Source of the DNA: Alphaproteobacteria bacterium
GTDB taxonomy: Bacteria > Pseudomonadota > Alphaproteobacteria > Sphingomonadales > Sphingomonadaceae
DNA length: 64,000 bases
Direction: 5' to 3'
NCBI GenBank assembly: GCA_018970445.1
Contig: JAGWWF010000015.1
Span: 1-64,000, forward strand
Shown: in pieces, positions 17,434-26,838 of the stretch
How positions within the stretch are numbered: position 1 is the first letter of the stretch
How the letters are laid out: each line of letters opens with the position of its first letter
Made by a program: the position numbers and the translations under genes
The notes under the pieces: model-generated
Database searches by the model: none
The model's input: only the letters and a program-made list of their open reading frames with translations
What the model was told of the DNA's origin: nothing

Positions 17434-18209
17434 TCGACAGCCATTGCCATCTGAATTACGCCACGTTGGGGGAGGATGTGCCTGGCGTACTGGCTCGCGC
17501 CCGCAGTGCCGGTGTGGGCGGATTCCTGGCCATTTCCTGCCGGATGAGCGAATGGGATGGGGTGATCGCCATTGCCGATGCGCATGCCGGCGTGTGGGCC
17601 AGTGTGGGCATTCACCCGCATGAAGCCGATGAGCATCCCGATACCGATGCGGACACGCTGATCGCGGCAACAGCCCATCCCAGGGTGATCGGCATTGGTG
17701 AGACGGGCCTGGATTATTATTACGACAAGTCGGATCGAGGGCGGCAGCAGGCCAGTTTCCGCAGCCACATCATGGCAGCGCGCGCCACCGGCCTGCCGCT
17801 GATCGTCCACACCCGCGATGCCGAAGCCGATACGCTGGCGTTGCTGAAGGAGGCGGGCGAGGGGACGCTGACCGGCGTGATCCATTGCTTTACGGCATCA
17901 CAAGCCTTTGCCGAAGAAGCGCTTGCGCTGGGTTTTTACATCAGCCTGTCAGGCATTGTCACCTTCAGGAATGCCCGTGATCTGCAGGCCACCGCCCGCA
18001 CCATCCCGGCCAACCGCCTGCTGGTGGAAACCGATGCGCCCTATCTGGCGCCGGTGCCGATGCGCGGCAAGACGTGCGAGCCGGCCTTTGTCGCCCACAC
18101 CGCGCGGTTCCTGGCCGATCTGCGCGGCGAGCCGCTGGAAACGCTGGCCGCCACCACCACGGCCAATTTCCACGCCCTGTTCACCAAGGCCGCCGGAGCG
18201 GGGGCGTGA
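17427..18209 (+). CDS. tatD: TatD family metal-dependent deoxyribonuclease
   Basis: 260 aa. TIM-barrel amidohydrolase-like nuclease. Metal ligands are seen in IDSHCHLNY, GIGETGLDYYY, LIVHTRDAEADT, GVIHCFTAS and VETDAPYLAPVP. It overlaps metG at its start and purU at its stop (GTGA), so it sits inside a tight operon. TatD proteins act in DNA repair or quality control; exact substrates vary. Confidence 0.92.
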   Translation: MLIDSHCHLNYATLGEDVPGVLARARSAGVGGFLAISCRMSEWDGVIAIADAHAGVWASVGIHPHEADEHPDTDADTLIAATAHPRVIGIGETGLDYYYDKSDRGRQQASFRSHIMAARATGLPLIVHTRDAEADTLALLKEAGEGTLTGVIHCFTASQAFAEEALALGFYISLSGIVTFRNARDLQATARTIPANRLLVETDAPYLAPVPMRGKTCEPAFVAHTARFLADLRGEPLETLAATTTANFHALFTKAAGAGA

Positions 18210-19063
18210 GCCATTTCATCCTCACCGTCACCGCCCAGGATCGCATCGGCATTGTTGCGGCCGTCACCAGCTGGCTGGCGGCGCACGATGGCTTCATCAT
18301 CGAATCTCAGCAATATGCCGATCTCGACAGCGGCCGCTTCTTCATGCGCCTGGCCTTCCAGCCCGGCGGCCCGGCCTTTCCGGCCGATCGTCGGTTGAAA
18401 GACAGTTTCAAGCCAATCGCTGAACGCTTTGATCTGAATTGGGAACTGGTTTCCAGCGATGATCGCCTGCGCGTGATGATCGCGGTTTCCAAGGGCGGCC
18501 ATTGCCTGAACGATCTGTTGCACCGCTGGCGGGTGGGCAGCCTGCCGATCGATATTCCGCTGGTGGTTTCCAACCACGCCGATCTGGCGCCGCTGGCCGG
18601 ATTTCACGGCCTGCCATTCCATCATCTGCCGATCAGCGGCGGCGACAAGGCGGCGCAGGAAGCCCGGCTGCTGCAATTGGTGGACGATCACCGCATCGAT
18701 CTGGTGGTTCTGGCCCGTTACATGCAGGTGCTGTCTGATGATGCCTGCCGGCAATTGTCGGGCCGCTGCATCAATATCCACCACAGTTTCCTGCCCAGCT
18801 TCAAGGGTGCGCGCCCCTATCACCAGGCCCATGCCCGCGGCGTGAAGCTGATTGGTGCCACGGCCCATTATGTCACCGGCGATCTGGATGAAGGCCCGAT
18901 CATCGAACAGATGGCGCAGCGGGTGGATCATGGCCACAGCGCCGATGCCATGGCCGCCATGGGCCGCGATCTGGAAGCGCAGGTGCTGGCCCGCGCCGTC
19001 ACCTGGGCAGCACAGCGCCGCATCCTGCCCAACGGCCCGCGCACCATCGTGTTCCGGCCCTGA
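18206..19063 (+). CDS. purU: Formyltetrahydrofolate deformylase
   Basis: 285 aa with a GTG start that overlaps the tatD stop by four bases; the open frame further upstream has no similarity. An N-terminal ACT domain (HFILTVTAQDRIGIVAAVTS) is followed by a formyl-transferase domain with INIHHSFLPSFKGARPY and the catalytic Asp in VTGDLDEGPII. It releases formate from 10-formyl-THF and balances one-carbon pools. Placement between tatD and the MBL hydrolase gene is noted; the operon appears continuous from tmk. Confidence 0.92.
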   Translation: MSHFILTVTAQDRIGIVAAVTSWLAAHDGFIIESQQYADLDSGRFFMRLAFQPGGPAFPADRRLKDSFKPIAERFDLNWELVSSDDRLRVMIAVSKGGHCLNDLLHRWRVGSLPIDIPLVVSNHADLAPLAGFHGLPFHHLPISGGDKAAQEARLLQLVDDHRIDLVVLARYMQVLSDDACRQLSGRCINIHHSFLPSFKGARPYHQAHARGVKLIGATAHYVTGDLDEGPIIEQMAQRVDHGHSADAMAAMGRDLEAQVLARAVTWAAQRRILPNGPRTIVFRP

Positions 19064-19077
19064 CGGCAGGCCAGGCC

Positions 19078-19857
19078 ATGCGCATCACCATCCTGGGCTG
19101 CGGCACCTCCAGCGGGGTGCCGCGCATCGGCGGGGCCGATGGCTATGGCAATTGGGGCCTGTGCGATCCGGCCAACCCGAAAAATCGCCGGCGCCGCGTG
19201 GCCGTGCTGGTGGAAGCAGCCGGCCAGACCGTGCTGATCGATTGTGGGCCGGATCTGCGCGAACAATTGCTGGGTGCCGGCATTGCCCATCTTGATGCGG
19301 TGATCGTCACCCATGATCATGCAGATCATGCCCATGGCATCGATGATCTGCGCCAGATTTTCCATGCCATGCGCCGGCCGGTGGCCATGTGGGCCAGCCC
19401 GGCGACGTTTTCGGTGCTGAAACGCCGTTTTGATTATGTCTTTGCCGGAGCGGCCGGCTATCCGGCCACCTGCACGGCGCATGATTTCACCGGCCCGATG
19501 CTGCTGGGCGGCTTGCGGATCACGCCCTTTCCACAACTGCACGGCGATATTGAATCAACCGGCGTGCGCTTTGATCACGATGGCAAGAGTTTTGCGTATT
19601 CCACTGATGTGAAAGGCTTTGACCATCGCGCCGATGCAGCGCTGGCCGGGCTTGATCTGTGGGTGGTCGATGCCCTGCGCCGCGAGCCGCACCCAACCCA
19701 CAGCCATCTGGCGCAAACGCTCGACTGGATCGACCAGCGGCGGCCCGCCCGCGCCGTGCTCACCCACATGGATCAATCGCTGGATCATGCGTCGCTGGCG
19801 GCCGAGCTGCCGGCCGGCGTCGAGCCCGGCTTTGACGGGATGGTGATCGAACTATAG
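19078..19857 (+). CDS. PhnP-like metallo-beta-lactamase-fold hydrolase
   Basis: 259 aa. The HxHxDH metal motif is present in VTHDHADHAHGIDDLR, with further ligands in FPQLHGD, AYSTDVKGF and LTHMDQSLDH. It is similar to PhnP-type phosphodiesterases and to the MBL hydrolase usually found after tatD in alphaproteobacteria. Substrate is unknown, possibly a cyclic phosphate. The 3' end overlaps the convergent transporter gene by six bases. Confidence 0.88.
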   Translation: MRITILGCGTSSGVPRIGGADGYGNWGLCDPANPKNRRRRVAVLVEAAGQTVLIDCGPDLREQLLGAGIAHLDAVIVTHDHADHAHGIDDLRQIFHAMRRPVAMWASPATFSVLKRRFDYVFAGAAGYPATCTAHDFTGPMLLGGLRITPFPQLHGDIESTGVRFDHDGKSFAYSTDVKGFDHRADAALAGLDLWVVDALRREPHPTHSHLAQTLDWIDQRRPARAVLTHMDQSLDHASLAAELPAGVEPGFDGMVIEL

Positions 19858-20910
19858 CGCCAGCAGCGCGAAGGCGAGGGCGGCCGACAGGCTGGTGAGG
19901 CTGGCGACCACGCCGACCAGCAATGGTTTGGGCCCGGCTTTCAGTATCTCGCCCAGGGGCGAGCGGATGGCGGTTGCCGCCACCGACACGGCCAGCATCC
20001 AGCTCGACGCATCAGCCGCCAGCCCGGACACCGCCACCGGAATGATGCCGGTGGAATTGATGCCGGCCACCACAAAGAATCCAGCGACGAACCAGGGCAG
20101 CAATGGTGCGGCGCGCTTGCCGCCGCTGATCTTCAGTGGCGCCGGAAAGGCCAGCGCCACCAGCGCCAGCACCGGGGCCAGCAGGGCAACCCGCGCCAGC
20201 TTGACAATGGTGGCGGTTTCGCCCGCCGCGGGCGAGAAGGCATAACCGGCGCCCAGGGTCTGGGCGACATCATGGATCGATGCGCCCAGCACAAAGCCCG
20301 CCTGAAGGTCGTTCAGCCCGAACAACTCGCACACGGCCGGATACAGCACCAGCGCAGCGCTGCTCATCGTGGAGGTGCCGACCAGCACCAGCGTGAGTTC
20401 AGCCTGGCGCAGCCGCCGCTCCGACAGTGTGGCTGAAAGCGCCATCGCCGCCGATGCGCCGCAGATCGCCACCGCCCCGCCCGACAGCGTGCCGAAGGCC
20501 GATGAAAAGCCCAGCGCCCGTGCGGCCAACACCCCGGCCCCCAAAGTGAGCGCCACGATGGCGACAACCGCGATCAATGATTGCGGCCCCAGCGCAATGA
20601 TCTGGGCCAGGGTGATGCGGGCACCCACCAGCACGATCGCCCAGCGCAGCAGTTCGCGGCTGGCCAGTGTGAGCCCCGGCGTGAGCCGGCGATCGGCCGA
20701 AAGGAAATTCATCGCCAGCCCGATCAGCAGCGCCAGCAGCGTGAGCGGCGCGCCATAGCGATCGGCCAGCGACGCCGCCGCCAGCGTTGCCAGCACCGCC
20801 ACGCTCAACCCCGGCAGATAATCGCGCCAGCCGGTGGCCGGCGTGCGTTCGATATCGCCATAAAGATCGGCGGCCTGCGGCAGGGAGTCGGGCAGGGTGG
20901 TCATCCTCAT
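19852..20910 (-). CDS. YeiH family putative sulfate exporter
   Basis: 352 aa integral membrane protein with about ten hydrophobic helices. Family hallmarks include LASRELLRWAIVLVGARITLAQI, SGGAVAICGASAAMAL and LGASIHDVAQTLGAGYAFS. The family (UPF0324/PSE) is annotated as putative sulfate or anion exporters; function is not firmly proven. The second ATG at 20904 could be the start. It ends against the MBL hydrolase gene. Confidence 0.88.
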   Translation of the reverse strand: MRMTTLPDSLPQAADLYGDIERTPATGWRDYLPGLSVAVLATLAAASLADRYGAPLTLLALLIGLAMNFLSADRRLTPGLTLASRELLRWAIVLVGARITLAQIIALGPQSLIAVVAIVALTLGAGVLAARALGFSSAFGTLSGGAVAICGASAAMALSATLSERRLRQAELTLVLVGTSTMSSAALVLYPAVCELFGLNDLQAGFVLGASIHDVAQTLGAGYAFSPAAGETATIVKLARVALLAPVLALVALAFPAPLKISGGKRAAPLLPWFVAGFFVVAGINSTGIIPVAVSGLAADASSWMLAVSVAATAIRSPLGEILKAGPKPLLVGVVASLTSLSAALAFALLAL

Positions 20911-20968
20911 GGTCTAGAGGCCAGCGCCCGGCTTGTCAGCCCCATGTGGCGGGCCTAGCGTGCGGGCC

Positions 20969-21272
20969 ATGGCTGGGCTGAAACGCCTGTTGTTGGCGGC
21001 CCTGTTCAACACCTGCATCTGGTTGGGCGGCATGGGCTGTCTGCTGCCGGCGGCGCTGATCGTACGCTTCACCGGCGTTCCGCTGGCGTTGTTCGTCTCC
21101 ACCTCGCCCAACCGGCAAGGCGGTGGCCCTGCTGGAACCGCAGGATGGGCTGGGCGTGGCTGCGTGCGAGGAGATGTGCGAGCGCCTGTTGTTCAGCGGC
21201 ACGAGGCTGCGGCCAGACTGCGGCCAGACTGGGCTGTGGAGACGGGTTGGTGCAGGCACAAGATCATATTAA
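20969..21272 (+). pseudogene. Frameshifted remnant of a small membrane-protein gene
   Basis: Coding-like sequence starts at ATG 20969 with a hydrophobic N-terminus (MAGLKRLLLAALFNT, then WLGGMGCLLPAALIV). Near 21100-21111 the sensible reading moves to another frame that gives TGKAVALLEPQDGLGVAAC, EEMCERLLFSG and a stop at 21270-21272. The second part resembles a segment of small hypothetical sphingomonad proteins, and the first frame becomes low-complexity after the shift. The gene is also short, ending in an AT-rich stretch. Most likely a decayed or frameshifted gene; a sequencing error is the alternative. Confidence 0.5.
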
Positions 21273-21274
21273 AC

Positions 21275-21288
21275 ATAATATATATTAT
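21275..21288. other. AT-rich palindrome at the end of the gene remnant
   Basis: ATAATATATATTAT is a perfect 14-bp palindrome inside a 40-base AT-rich patch (about 21263-21297) that contrasts strongly with the surrounding GC-rich DNA. It directly follows the frameshifted remnant and precedes the epoxide-hydrolase-like gene by about 110 bases. It could be a promoter region of that gene or a scar of an insertion or deletion. Confidence 0.45.
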
Positions 21289-21401
21289 CAATTCAAGGGT
21301 GGAGCCGGGCCTGGGGCTCAGGCAGGCTGGCTCCCCTCAAGAATGTCACTTGCCGAACCGGGCTGCCGGGGTTCAGCCTTGGCTTGGCCAAAAGGATAGC
21401 A

Positions 21402-22361
21402 ATGATGCGCACCATGATCGTCCACAACAACGCCATCGCGCTCAACATCGTGATCGCCGGCCCGGATGACAGCGCCGGCCTGCCGATCCTGTGTGTGCAT
21501 GGCTGGCCGGAACTGTCGCACAGCTGGCGACACCAATTGGCGCATTTCGCCGCTCGGGGCCGTCGCATTGCCGCCATGGATGTGCGCGGCTATGGCGGCA
21601 GCGACAAGCCCCATGCCATCGCGGCCTATCGCCTGTCGGCCCTGGCATCGGATGTGGCCGCGGTGATCGCCGCGCTGGGCGGCCGCGCCATCCTGTTTGG
21701 CCATGATTGGGGCGCCCCCATCGTGTGGAACACCGCCTTGCGCCATCCCGATGCCGTGGCCGCGGTTGTCGGCCTCAGCGTGCCGTTCTCGCCGTGGGGC
21801 GAAACCCGATTTCTTGATCTGATGCGCCAGATGCATGCCGGCAAATTCTTCTACCAATTCTATTTCCAGCCCGAAGGCGTTGCCGAGGCCGAACTGGCCG
21901 CCGACCCGGACGCGCTGGCAAAGCTGTATTTCGCCCTGTCTGGCAATGCCGCCCAACCCGGCTTTGGCCGCAAAGGCCCGGCTGACCGGCTGTTGCCGGG
22001 CCTGGCCCTGCCCGATCCTCTCCCCGCCTGGCTGTCGGATGACGATCTTGCCGTCTACAAGACGGCGTTTGCCGCCGGTGGCTGGCGCGGGCCATTGAAC
22101 CGCTATCGGGCGCAGGATCTTGATTTTGATGAAGCCATTGGCTTGCGTGGCCAGATGATCGCGCAGCCGGCCGCCTTCATCGCCGGCACGCGCGACCCGG
22201 TCCGCCATTTTGCGCCCGGGCTCGATCTTTATGCCACCGCCGGGGCGGCATGCAGCGATTTTCGCGGCTCCACCCTGATCGAAGGCGCCGGCCATTGGGT
22301 GCAGCAGGAAGCGCCTGCGGCCACCAATGCCGCGCTGTCGGCCTTTGTCGACGGGCTCTAG
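21402..22361 (+). CDS. Alpha/beta hydrolase, epoxide hydrolase-like
   Basis: 319 aa. The HGWPE oxyanion motif, an Asp nucleophile in LFGHDWGAPIVWN, the acid in IAGTRDPV, and the His in GAGHWVQQEAP match soluble epoxide hydrolases; the lid region FFYQFYFQPEGVAEAEL carries tyrosines that could protonate an epoxide. A haloalkane or fluoroacetate dehalogenase-like activity is the alternative. Start at 21402 is preceded by AAAGGA. Cytosolic; no obvious partner enzyme next to it. Confidence 0.85.
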   Translation: MMRTMIVHNNAIALNIVIAGPDDSAGLPILCVHGWPELSHSWRHQLAHFAARGRRIAAMDVRGYGGSDKPHAIAAYRLSALASDVAAVIAALGGRAILFGHDWGAPIVWNTALRHPDAVAAVVGLSVPFSPWGETRFLDLMRQMHAGKFFYQFYFQPEGVAEAELAADPDALAKLYFALSGNAAQPGFGRKGPADRLLPGLALPDPLPAWLSDDDLAVYKTAFAAGGWRGPLNRYRAQDLDFDEAIGLRGQMIAQPAAFIAGTRDPVRHFAPGLDLYATAGAACSDFRGSTLIEGAGHWVQQEAPAATNAALSAFVDGL

Positions 22362-22442
22362 ACGCCCAGGCAGGGCTCGACGCGGCCATGGCGATGCCGC
22401 GCGGTGATTGAAAGCTGCCGCTGGCTGCGGCAGGAAGAGGGG

Positions 22443-23234
22443 ATGCACACCCCCTCCCTGTCCCTTGATCGATTGGCCGGCATCATGGCGGCCCTGCGCC
22501 ACCCCGAACAGGGTTGCCCCTGGGATCTGGCGCAGGATTTCGACACGATCGCGCCCTACACGATCGAGGAAGCCTATGAAGTGGCCGAAGCTATTGGGCA
22601 GCGCGACATGGCCGAGCTGAAGAAGGAGCTGGGCGATCTGTTGTTCCAGGTGGTGTTCCACAGCCGGCTGGCCGAAGAGGCGGGCCACTTCGCGCTGGCC
22701 GATGTCGTGACGGGCCTGTGCGAGAAGATGGAGCGTCGCCACCCGCATATCTTTGGCGGTGGCACACGCGCGGCCGATGCCGGTGCCCAGAAAGACGAGT
22801 GGGAGCGTATCAAGGCGGCCGAACGGGCAGCGGCCGGCGCGCCCGAACGGCCAGTCTCGGCGCTGGACGGGGTGGCAACCGCCCTGCCCGCGTTGATGCG
22901 GGCGGAAAAACTTCAGGCTCGTGCGGCGCGGGTGGGCTTTGAATGGCCCGATGTGGCCGGGGTGCGCGCCAAGCTGGACGAAGAACTGGCCGAGTTCGAT
23001 GCGGCTCAATCCGAAGCCCACCGCGCCGAGGAACTGGGCGACGTGCTGTTCGTGCTGGCCAATCTGGCACGCCGGCACGGCATCGATCCCGAAGCCGCCT
23101 TGCGTGCCGGCAACGCCAAGTTTGAACGCCGCTTCAAGGCAATGGAAGCGCTGGCCGGGCCGGCCTTTGCCGATCTGCCGCTGGCGGCGCAGGAGCAATA
23201 TTGGCAGCAGGTGAAGGCCGCAGAACGCCGCTGA
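22443..23234 (+). CDS. mazG: Nucleoside triphosphate pyrophosphohydrolase MazG
   Basis: 263 aa with two tandem MazG domains: EEAYEVAEAI and ELGDLLFQVVFHS in the first, LDEELAEFDAA and RAEELGDVLFVLANLARR in the second, both with the EExxE/D-type metal motif. Start at 22443 follows a GAAGAGGGG site; the open frame to 22404 is not needed. Hydrolyses NTPs to NMP and pyrophosphate and clears damaged nucleotides. The characteristic HPHIFGG segment is present. Confidence 0.93.
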   Translation: MHTPSLSLDRLAGIMAALRHPEQGCPWDLAQDFDTIAPYTIEEAYEVAEAIGQRDMAELKKELGDLLFQVVFHSRLAEEAGHFALADVVTGLCEKMERRHPHIFGGGTRAADAGAQKDEWERIKAAERAAAGAPERPVSALDGVATALPALMRAEKLQARAARVGFEWPDVAGVRAKLDEELAEFDAAQSEAHRAEELGDVLFVLANLARRHGIDPEAALRAGNAKFERRFKAMEALAGPAFADLPLAAQEQYWQQVKAAERR

Positions 23235-23302
23235 ACCGGCTTGCACATGGCCAGGGACCGGCGCATCTTCCAGACCCTGGGTGTGATGGAGAGAAATTGG
23301 CC

Positions 23303-24976
23303 ATGCCATTGACGCGCCGTGTGTTTCTGGCCGGTTCTGCCGGCGCTTCGCTGGCCGGCGCCGCCAGCGCCAGCATCATCGGCGCAGGGGCGACCGGCGC
23401 CGAGGCCCGGGCGCTGGACGCCATTGCCGCCTGTCTTGACGCCCATCGTCGCCATTTCGGCCTGCCGGCCCTGGGCCTGGTTGCGGTGAGCGGCGGCAAG
23501 AGTTTCACCATCCAGTCCGGCACCCGCGACTATCGCGAAACGCAGCCGCTCGGCGGCGATGAACTGTGGCAAATCGGCAGCATTTCCAAAAGCTTCATCG
23601 CACTTGTCTGTCTGGCCTTGCAGGCCGAAGGCAAGCTGACGCTGGATGACGAATTGCGCCAGCATCTGCCCGAAGCCAGCCTGCCCGGCGTCTCGTCCGG
23701 CGGGCCTTTCACCATCCGCGGCCTGCTGGATCACACCACCGGCCTGCCGGATTTCGCCCCCGCCATTGGCTTGAAGCTGTGGCGCGGCTTTGCGGCCGGC
23801 AAAGGCTGGAGCTACAGCAACACCGGCTATAATCTGCTGGGCATGATGATCGCCCGGATCGAGGGCAAGCCGCTCCACCGGGTGATCGAGGATCGCATCT
23901 GCAAGCCGCTTGGCATGGCGGCCACGCGCGGTGCCATCCAGTGGCGCGACCGCGCCCGTTATCCGGCCAGTTATGCGCCGATGCGGCCAGACCGGCCTGT
24001 CCTCCCGGCGATGGCGTTGGCACCGGCACCTTGGGTTGATGCCGATCTGGGTGCCGGCTCCGTGGCGGCCCCCCTGCCCGACATGGCGCGCTATCTGCGC
24101 TTCCTGATTGCCGTTGGCCAGGGCAAGGGCGCGCCGCTGCTCACCGATGCCCAGGCCCGGTTGTGGCTGGAAAATCCGGTGCCTCAGGATCCGGCCACTC
24201 CGCAGGAGCGCTATGGGCTGGGGCTGATGCACCGGATCGATGATGGCCGCCCCTTGCTGCACCACACCGGCGGCATGGTGAGTTTTTCCTCGTCCTTTCA
24301 CGTCGATGCCGCGGCTGGCCTGGGTGCCTTTGCCAGCTGCGCCGTCGGCGGGATCAATTATCGGCCACGGGCGCTCACCCTGTTTGCCGTGCGCGCCTTG
24401 CGGGCCGCCGCCGCCGGTGCGGCCATTCCGGCGCCGCCGGCGCTGGGCGCACTGCCTGAAAACGCAGGCGATTTCGTCGGCAGCTACGCCAGCGATGGCC
24501 GCAGGCTCAATATCCTGCCAGGCCTGATCGTCGAACTGGACGGCCAGCGCGCCGGATTGCAATCACCCGGGGGCGATCTGCTGGTCACGGCCCACCCCGG
24601 TCTGGTCGATTGGCCGCTGCTTGTGGTTCGCGATGGCCGGCAGCCCGGCGCGGGCGCAGTGATTGCCATCGACCATGGGTCGCAGCGCTTCCTGCGCGCC
24701 GGGGCCAGCGATACCCTGCCCCCAACGCCGCCGGCGCTGGCAGCATTGGCCGGCCATTATCAATGTGATGATCCGTGGATCGGCGGGATAGACATCGTGG
24801 CGCGTGGTGATCGCCTTCATGCGGGTGGCATCGAACCGCTGCGGCAGATCGGCAAGAGCAGCTGGGCCCCGGCCGCGCCAGACAATCCGGAACGCCTGCA
24901 ATTCGAAGGATTTGTGAATGGCGTGCCGCAGTTGTTGATCTGGTCAGGCCGGCGGCTGGAACGGCGCGACCCGTAA
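23303..24976 (+). CDS. Tat-exported serine hydrolase (beta-lactamase class C/esterase family)
   Basis: 557 aa. The N-terminus LTRRVFLAGSAGASLAGAA is a twin-arginine signal. The serine beta-lactamase-like domain has SxxK (GSISKSFIAL) and the YxN motif (YSNTGYNLLGMM); HHTGG near residue 315-320 replaces KTG as in many esterases of this family. A C-terminal extension of about 150 residues with unrecognised beta-rich sequence follows. Likely a periplasmic peptidase, esterase or amidase. The 3' end overlaps the convergent prmC gene by 33 bases. Confidence 0.85.
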   Translation: MPLTRRVFLAGSAGASLAGAASASIIGAGATGAEARALDAIAACLDAHRRHFGLPALGLVAVSGGKSFTIQSGTRDYRETQPLGGDELWQIGSISKSFIALVCLALQAEGKLTLDDELRQHLPEASLPGVSSGGPFTIRGLLDHTTGLPDFAPAIGLKLWRGFAAGKGWSYSNTGYNLLGMMIARIEGKPLHRVIEDRICKPLGMAATRGAIQWRDRARYPASYAPMRPDRPVLPAMALAPAPWVDADLGAGSVAAPLPDMARYLRFLIAVGQGKGAPLLTDAQARLWLENPVPQDPATPQERYGLGLMHRIDDGRPLLHHTGGMVSFSSSFHVDAAAGLGAFASCAVGGINYRPRALTLFAVRALRAAAAGAAIPAPPALGALPENAGDFVGSYASDGRRLNILPGLIVELDGQRAGLQSPGGDLLVTAHPGLVDWPLLVVRDGRQPGAGAVIAIDHGSQRFLRAGASDTLPPTPPALAALAGHYQCDDPWIGGIDIVARGDRLHAGGIEPLRQIGKSSWAPAAPDNPERLQFEGFVNGVPQLLIWSGRRLERRDP

Positions 24977-25777
24977 CGCGATACAGCGATCCCGGCCGGC
25001 CAGATCGGGGTGCAGGCTGCCGGCAAGGCCGTGCGCGGCCGCCATGGTCAGCAGCGCCGGCCCCTGGGTGTGGCCGATTTCCAGCACCGCCAGCGCACCC
25101 GGATTGAGCAGGCCCGGCAGCTGCGGCAGGATGCGGCGATAATCATCCAGGCCATCGGCCCCGGCAAACAGCGCCATGGCCGGTTCATGATCGCGCACTT
25201 CGGATGAGAGTGTTTCTGTTCCAGCGATATAGGGCGGATTGCTCAGAACCAGATCAAAGCCCTGATCCAGCCCCTGCCCCCAATTGCCAGGCTGGAATGC
25301 CGCGCGCTGGCCCAGGCCCAGGCGCTGCGCATTGTCCTGCGCGACAGCCAGCGCCGCCGGGCTGAGATCGATGCCAAGCCCCGTGGCTTCGGGCCATTCG
25401 GTCAGCGCCGCCAGCAGCAGCGCACCCGAACCGGTGCCCAGATCGAGGATGCGGCGCGGCGGCGGCGCGCACAGCCGCAGCGCCACATCGATCAGGGTTT
25501 CACTGTCGGGCCGCGGAATCAGCACATCGGGCGTGACCTTCAGGCTGAGCGACCAGAATTCCCGTTCCGCGGTGATATGGGCGATGGGTTCGCCAGTCAC
25601 GCGCCGGATGATCAGCTTTTCAAAGGCTTCGGCATCAATGCTGCGATCCTGATTCAGCAGCAGTTCGCCGCGTGTGCAGCCCAGCTGGTGGGCCAGCAGC
25701 ACCTCGGCATCCAGGCGCGGCGTGTCGCCACCGATGCGCGCGGCAGCGGCGGCGAGGGCATCGATCGCCCGCATCAC
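24944..25777 (-). CDS. prmC: Release factor glutamine N5-methyltransferase
   Basis: 277 aa SAM-dependent methyltransferase that modifies the GGQ glutamine of release factors. Motif [15 protein letters not shown] and the catalytic NPPYI ([11 protein letters not shown]) are present. Its ATG overlaps the prfA stop by four bases, so it is translated together with its substrate RF1. The preceding IPRPDSETL motif is typical. The 3' end overlaps the serine hydrolase gene. Confidence 0.94.
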   Translation of the reverse strand: MMRAIDALAAAAARIGGDTPRLDAEVLLAHQLGCTRGELLLNQDRSIDAEAFEKLIIRRVTGEPIAHITAEREFWSLSLKVTPDVLIPRPDSETLIDVALRLCAPPPRRILDLGTGSGALLLAALTEWPEATGLGIDLSPAALAVAQDNAQRLGLGQRAAFQPGNWGQGLDQGFDLVLSNPPYIAGTETLSSEVRDHEPAMALFAGADGLDDYRRILPQLPGLLNPGALAVLEIGHTQGPALLTMAAAHGLAGSLHPDLAGRDRCIALRVAPFQPPA

Positions 25778-26838
25778 CCCAGGCTGGCCAGACGGGCGGC
25801 TTCGTCTTCGGCCACCAGGGCGCGAACCATCTCCTCCAGCCCCGGCCCTTCCAGGATTTCGGCCAAGCGATGCAGGGTCAGGTTGATGCGATGATCCGTC
25901 ACCCGCCCTTGCGGGAAATTGTAGGTGCGAATGCGTTCGGAGCGGTCGCCGCTGCCCACCATCGCCTTGCGATCGGCGCTGCGGCTGCTGGCCAGGCGTT
26001 CGCGTTCGGCATCGAACAGGCGGGTGCGCAGCAATTTCATTGCCTTGGCCTTGTTCTTGTGCTGGCTGCGTTCATCCTGCACCGCCACCACCACGCCGCT
26101 GGGAATATGGGTGATGCGCACCGCGCTGTCGGTCACGTTCACGTGCTGGCCGCCGGCGCCGCTGGCGCGGAACACGTCGATGCGCAGGTCCTTCTCGTCG
26201 ATGGCGATGTCCACATCCTCGGCCTCCGGCAGCACGGCGACGGTAGCGGCGCTGGTGTGGATGCGTCCGCCAGCCTCTGTCACCGGCACGCGCTGCACCC
26301 GGTGCACGCCGCTTTCGAACTTCAACCGGGCAAACACGCCGGGGCCGGCAACGCTGGCGATGATTTCCTTGAAGCCACCCAGATCAGCCGCATTGGCCGA
26401 CAATATTTCCCAGCGCCACCCGTGATTTGCGGCATAGCGTTCATACATGCGGGCAAGATCGCCGGCAAACAGCGCCGCTTCATCGCCGCCGGTGCCGGCG
26501 CGGATTTCCAGCACGGCGGAACGATCGTCCGCCGCATCGCGCGGCAACAGCTGCAACTCCAGTTCGCGTTCGGCCACCGGCAGGCGCTGGGCGATGGCAG
26601 CCAATTCCTCCTGGGCGATGCCGTGCATCTCGTCGCCCGGCGGAATGGCCTGCAATTCGTCCCGCTCGGCCAGCAGGGCGCGCCAGGCCCTGGCCGCCGC
26701 CACCAGTGGCGACAGTTCGGCATAATCCTTTGACAGCGCAACAAATTGTTCGGGTGGCAGCGCCGGGTTGCCCATGTCGTGCGCCAATTGTTCGTGGCGG
26801 CGCTCGATCTGGGCGATGCGCTCGATGGGCAGGCTCAT
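25774..26838 (-). CDS. prfA: Peptide chain release factor 1
   Basis: 354 aa. Recognises UAA and UAG. The GGQ motif ([20 protein letters not shown]) is intact and the [21 protein letters not shown] segment is typical of RF1. It lies in the minus-strand operon hisS-prfA-prmC with four-base overlaps on both sides. Confidence 0.96.
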   Translation of the reverse strand: MSLPIERIAQIERRHEQLAHDMGNPALPPEQFVALSKDYAELSPLVAAARAWRALLAERDELQAIPPGDEMHGIAQEELAAIAQRLPVAERELELQLLPRDAADDRSAVLEIRAGTGGDEAALFAGDLARMYERYAANHGWRWEILSANAADLGGFKEIIASVAGPGVFARLKFESGVHRVQRVPVTEAGGRIHTSAATVAVLPEAEDVDIAIDEKDLRIDVFRASGAGGQHVNVTDSAVRITHIPSGVVVAVQDERSQHKNKAKAMKLLRTRLFDAERERLASSRSADRKAMVGSGDRSERIRTYNFPQGRVTDHRINLTLHRLAEILEGPGLEEMVRALVAEDEAARLASLG

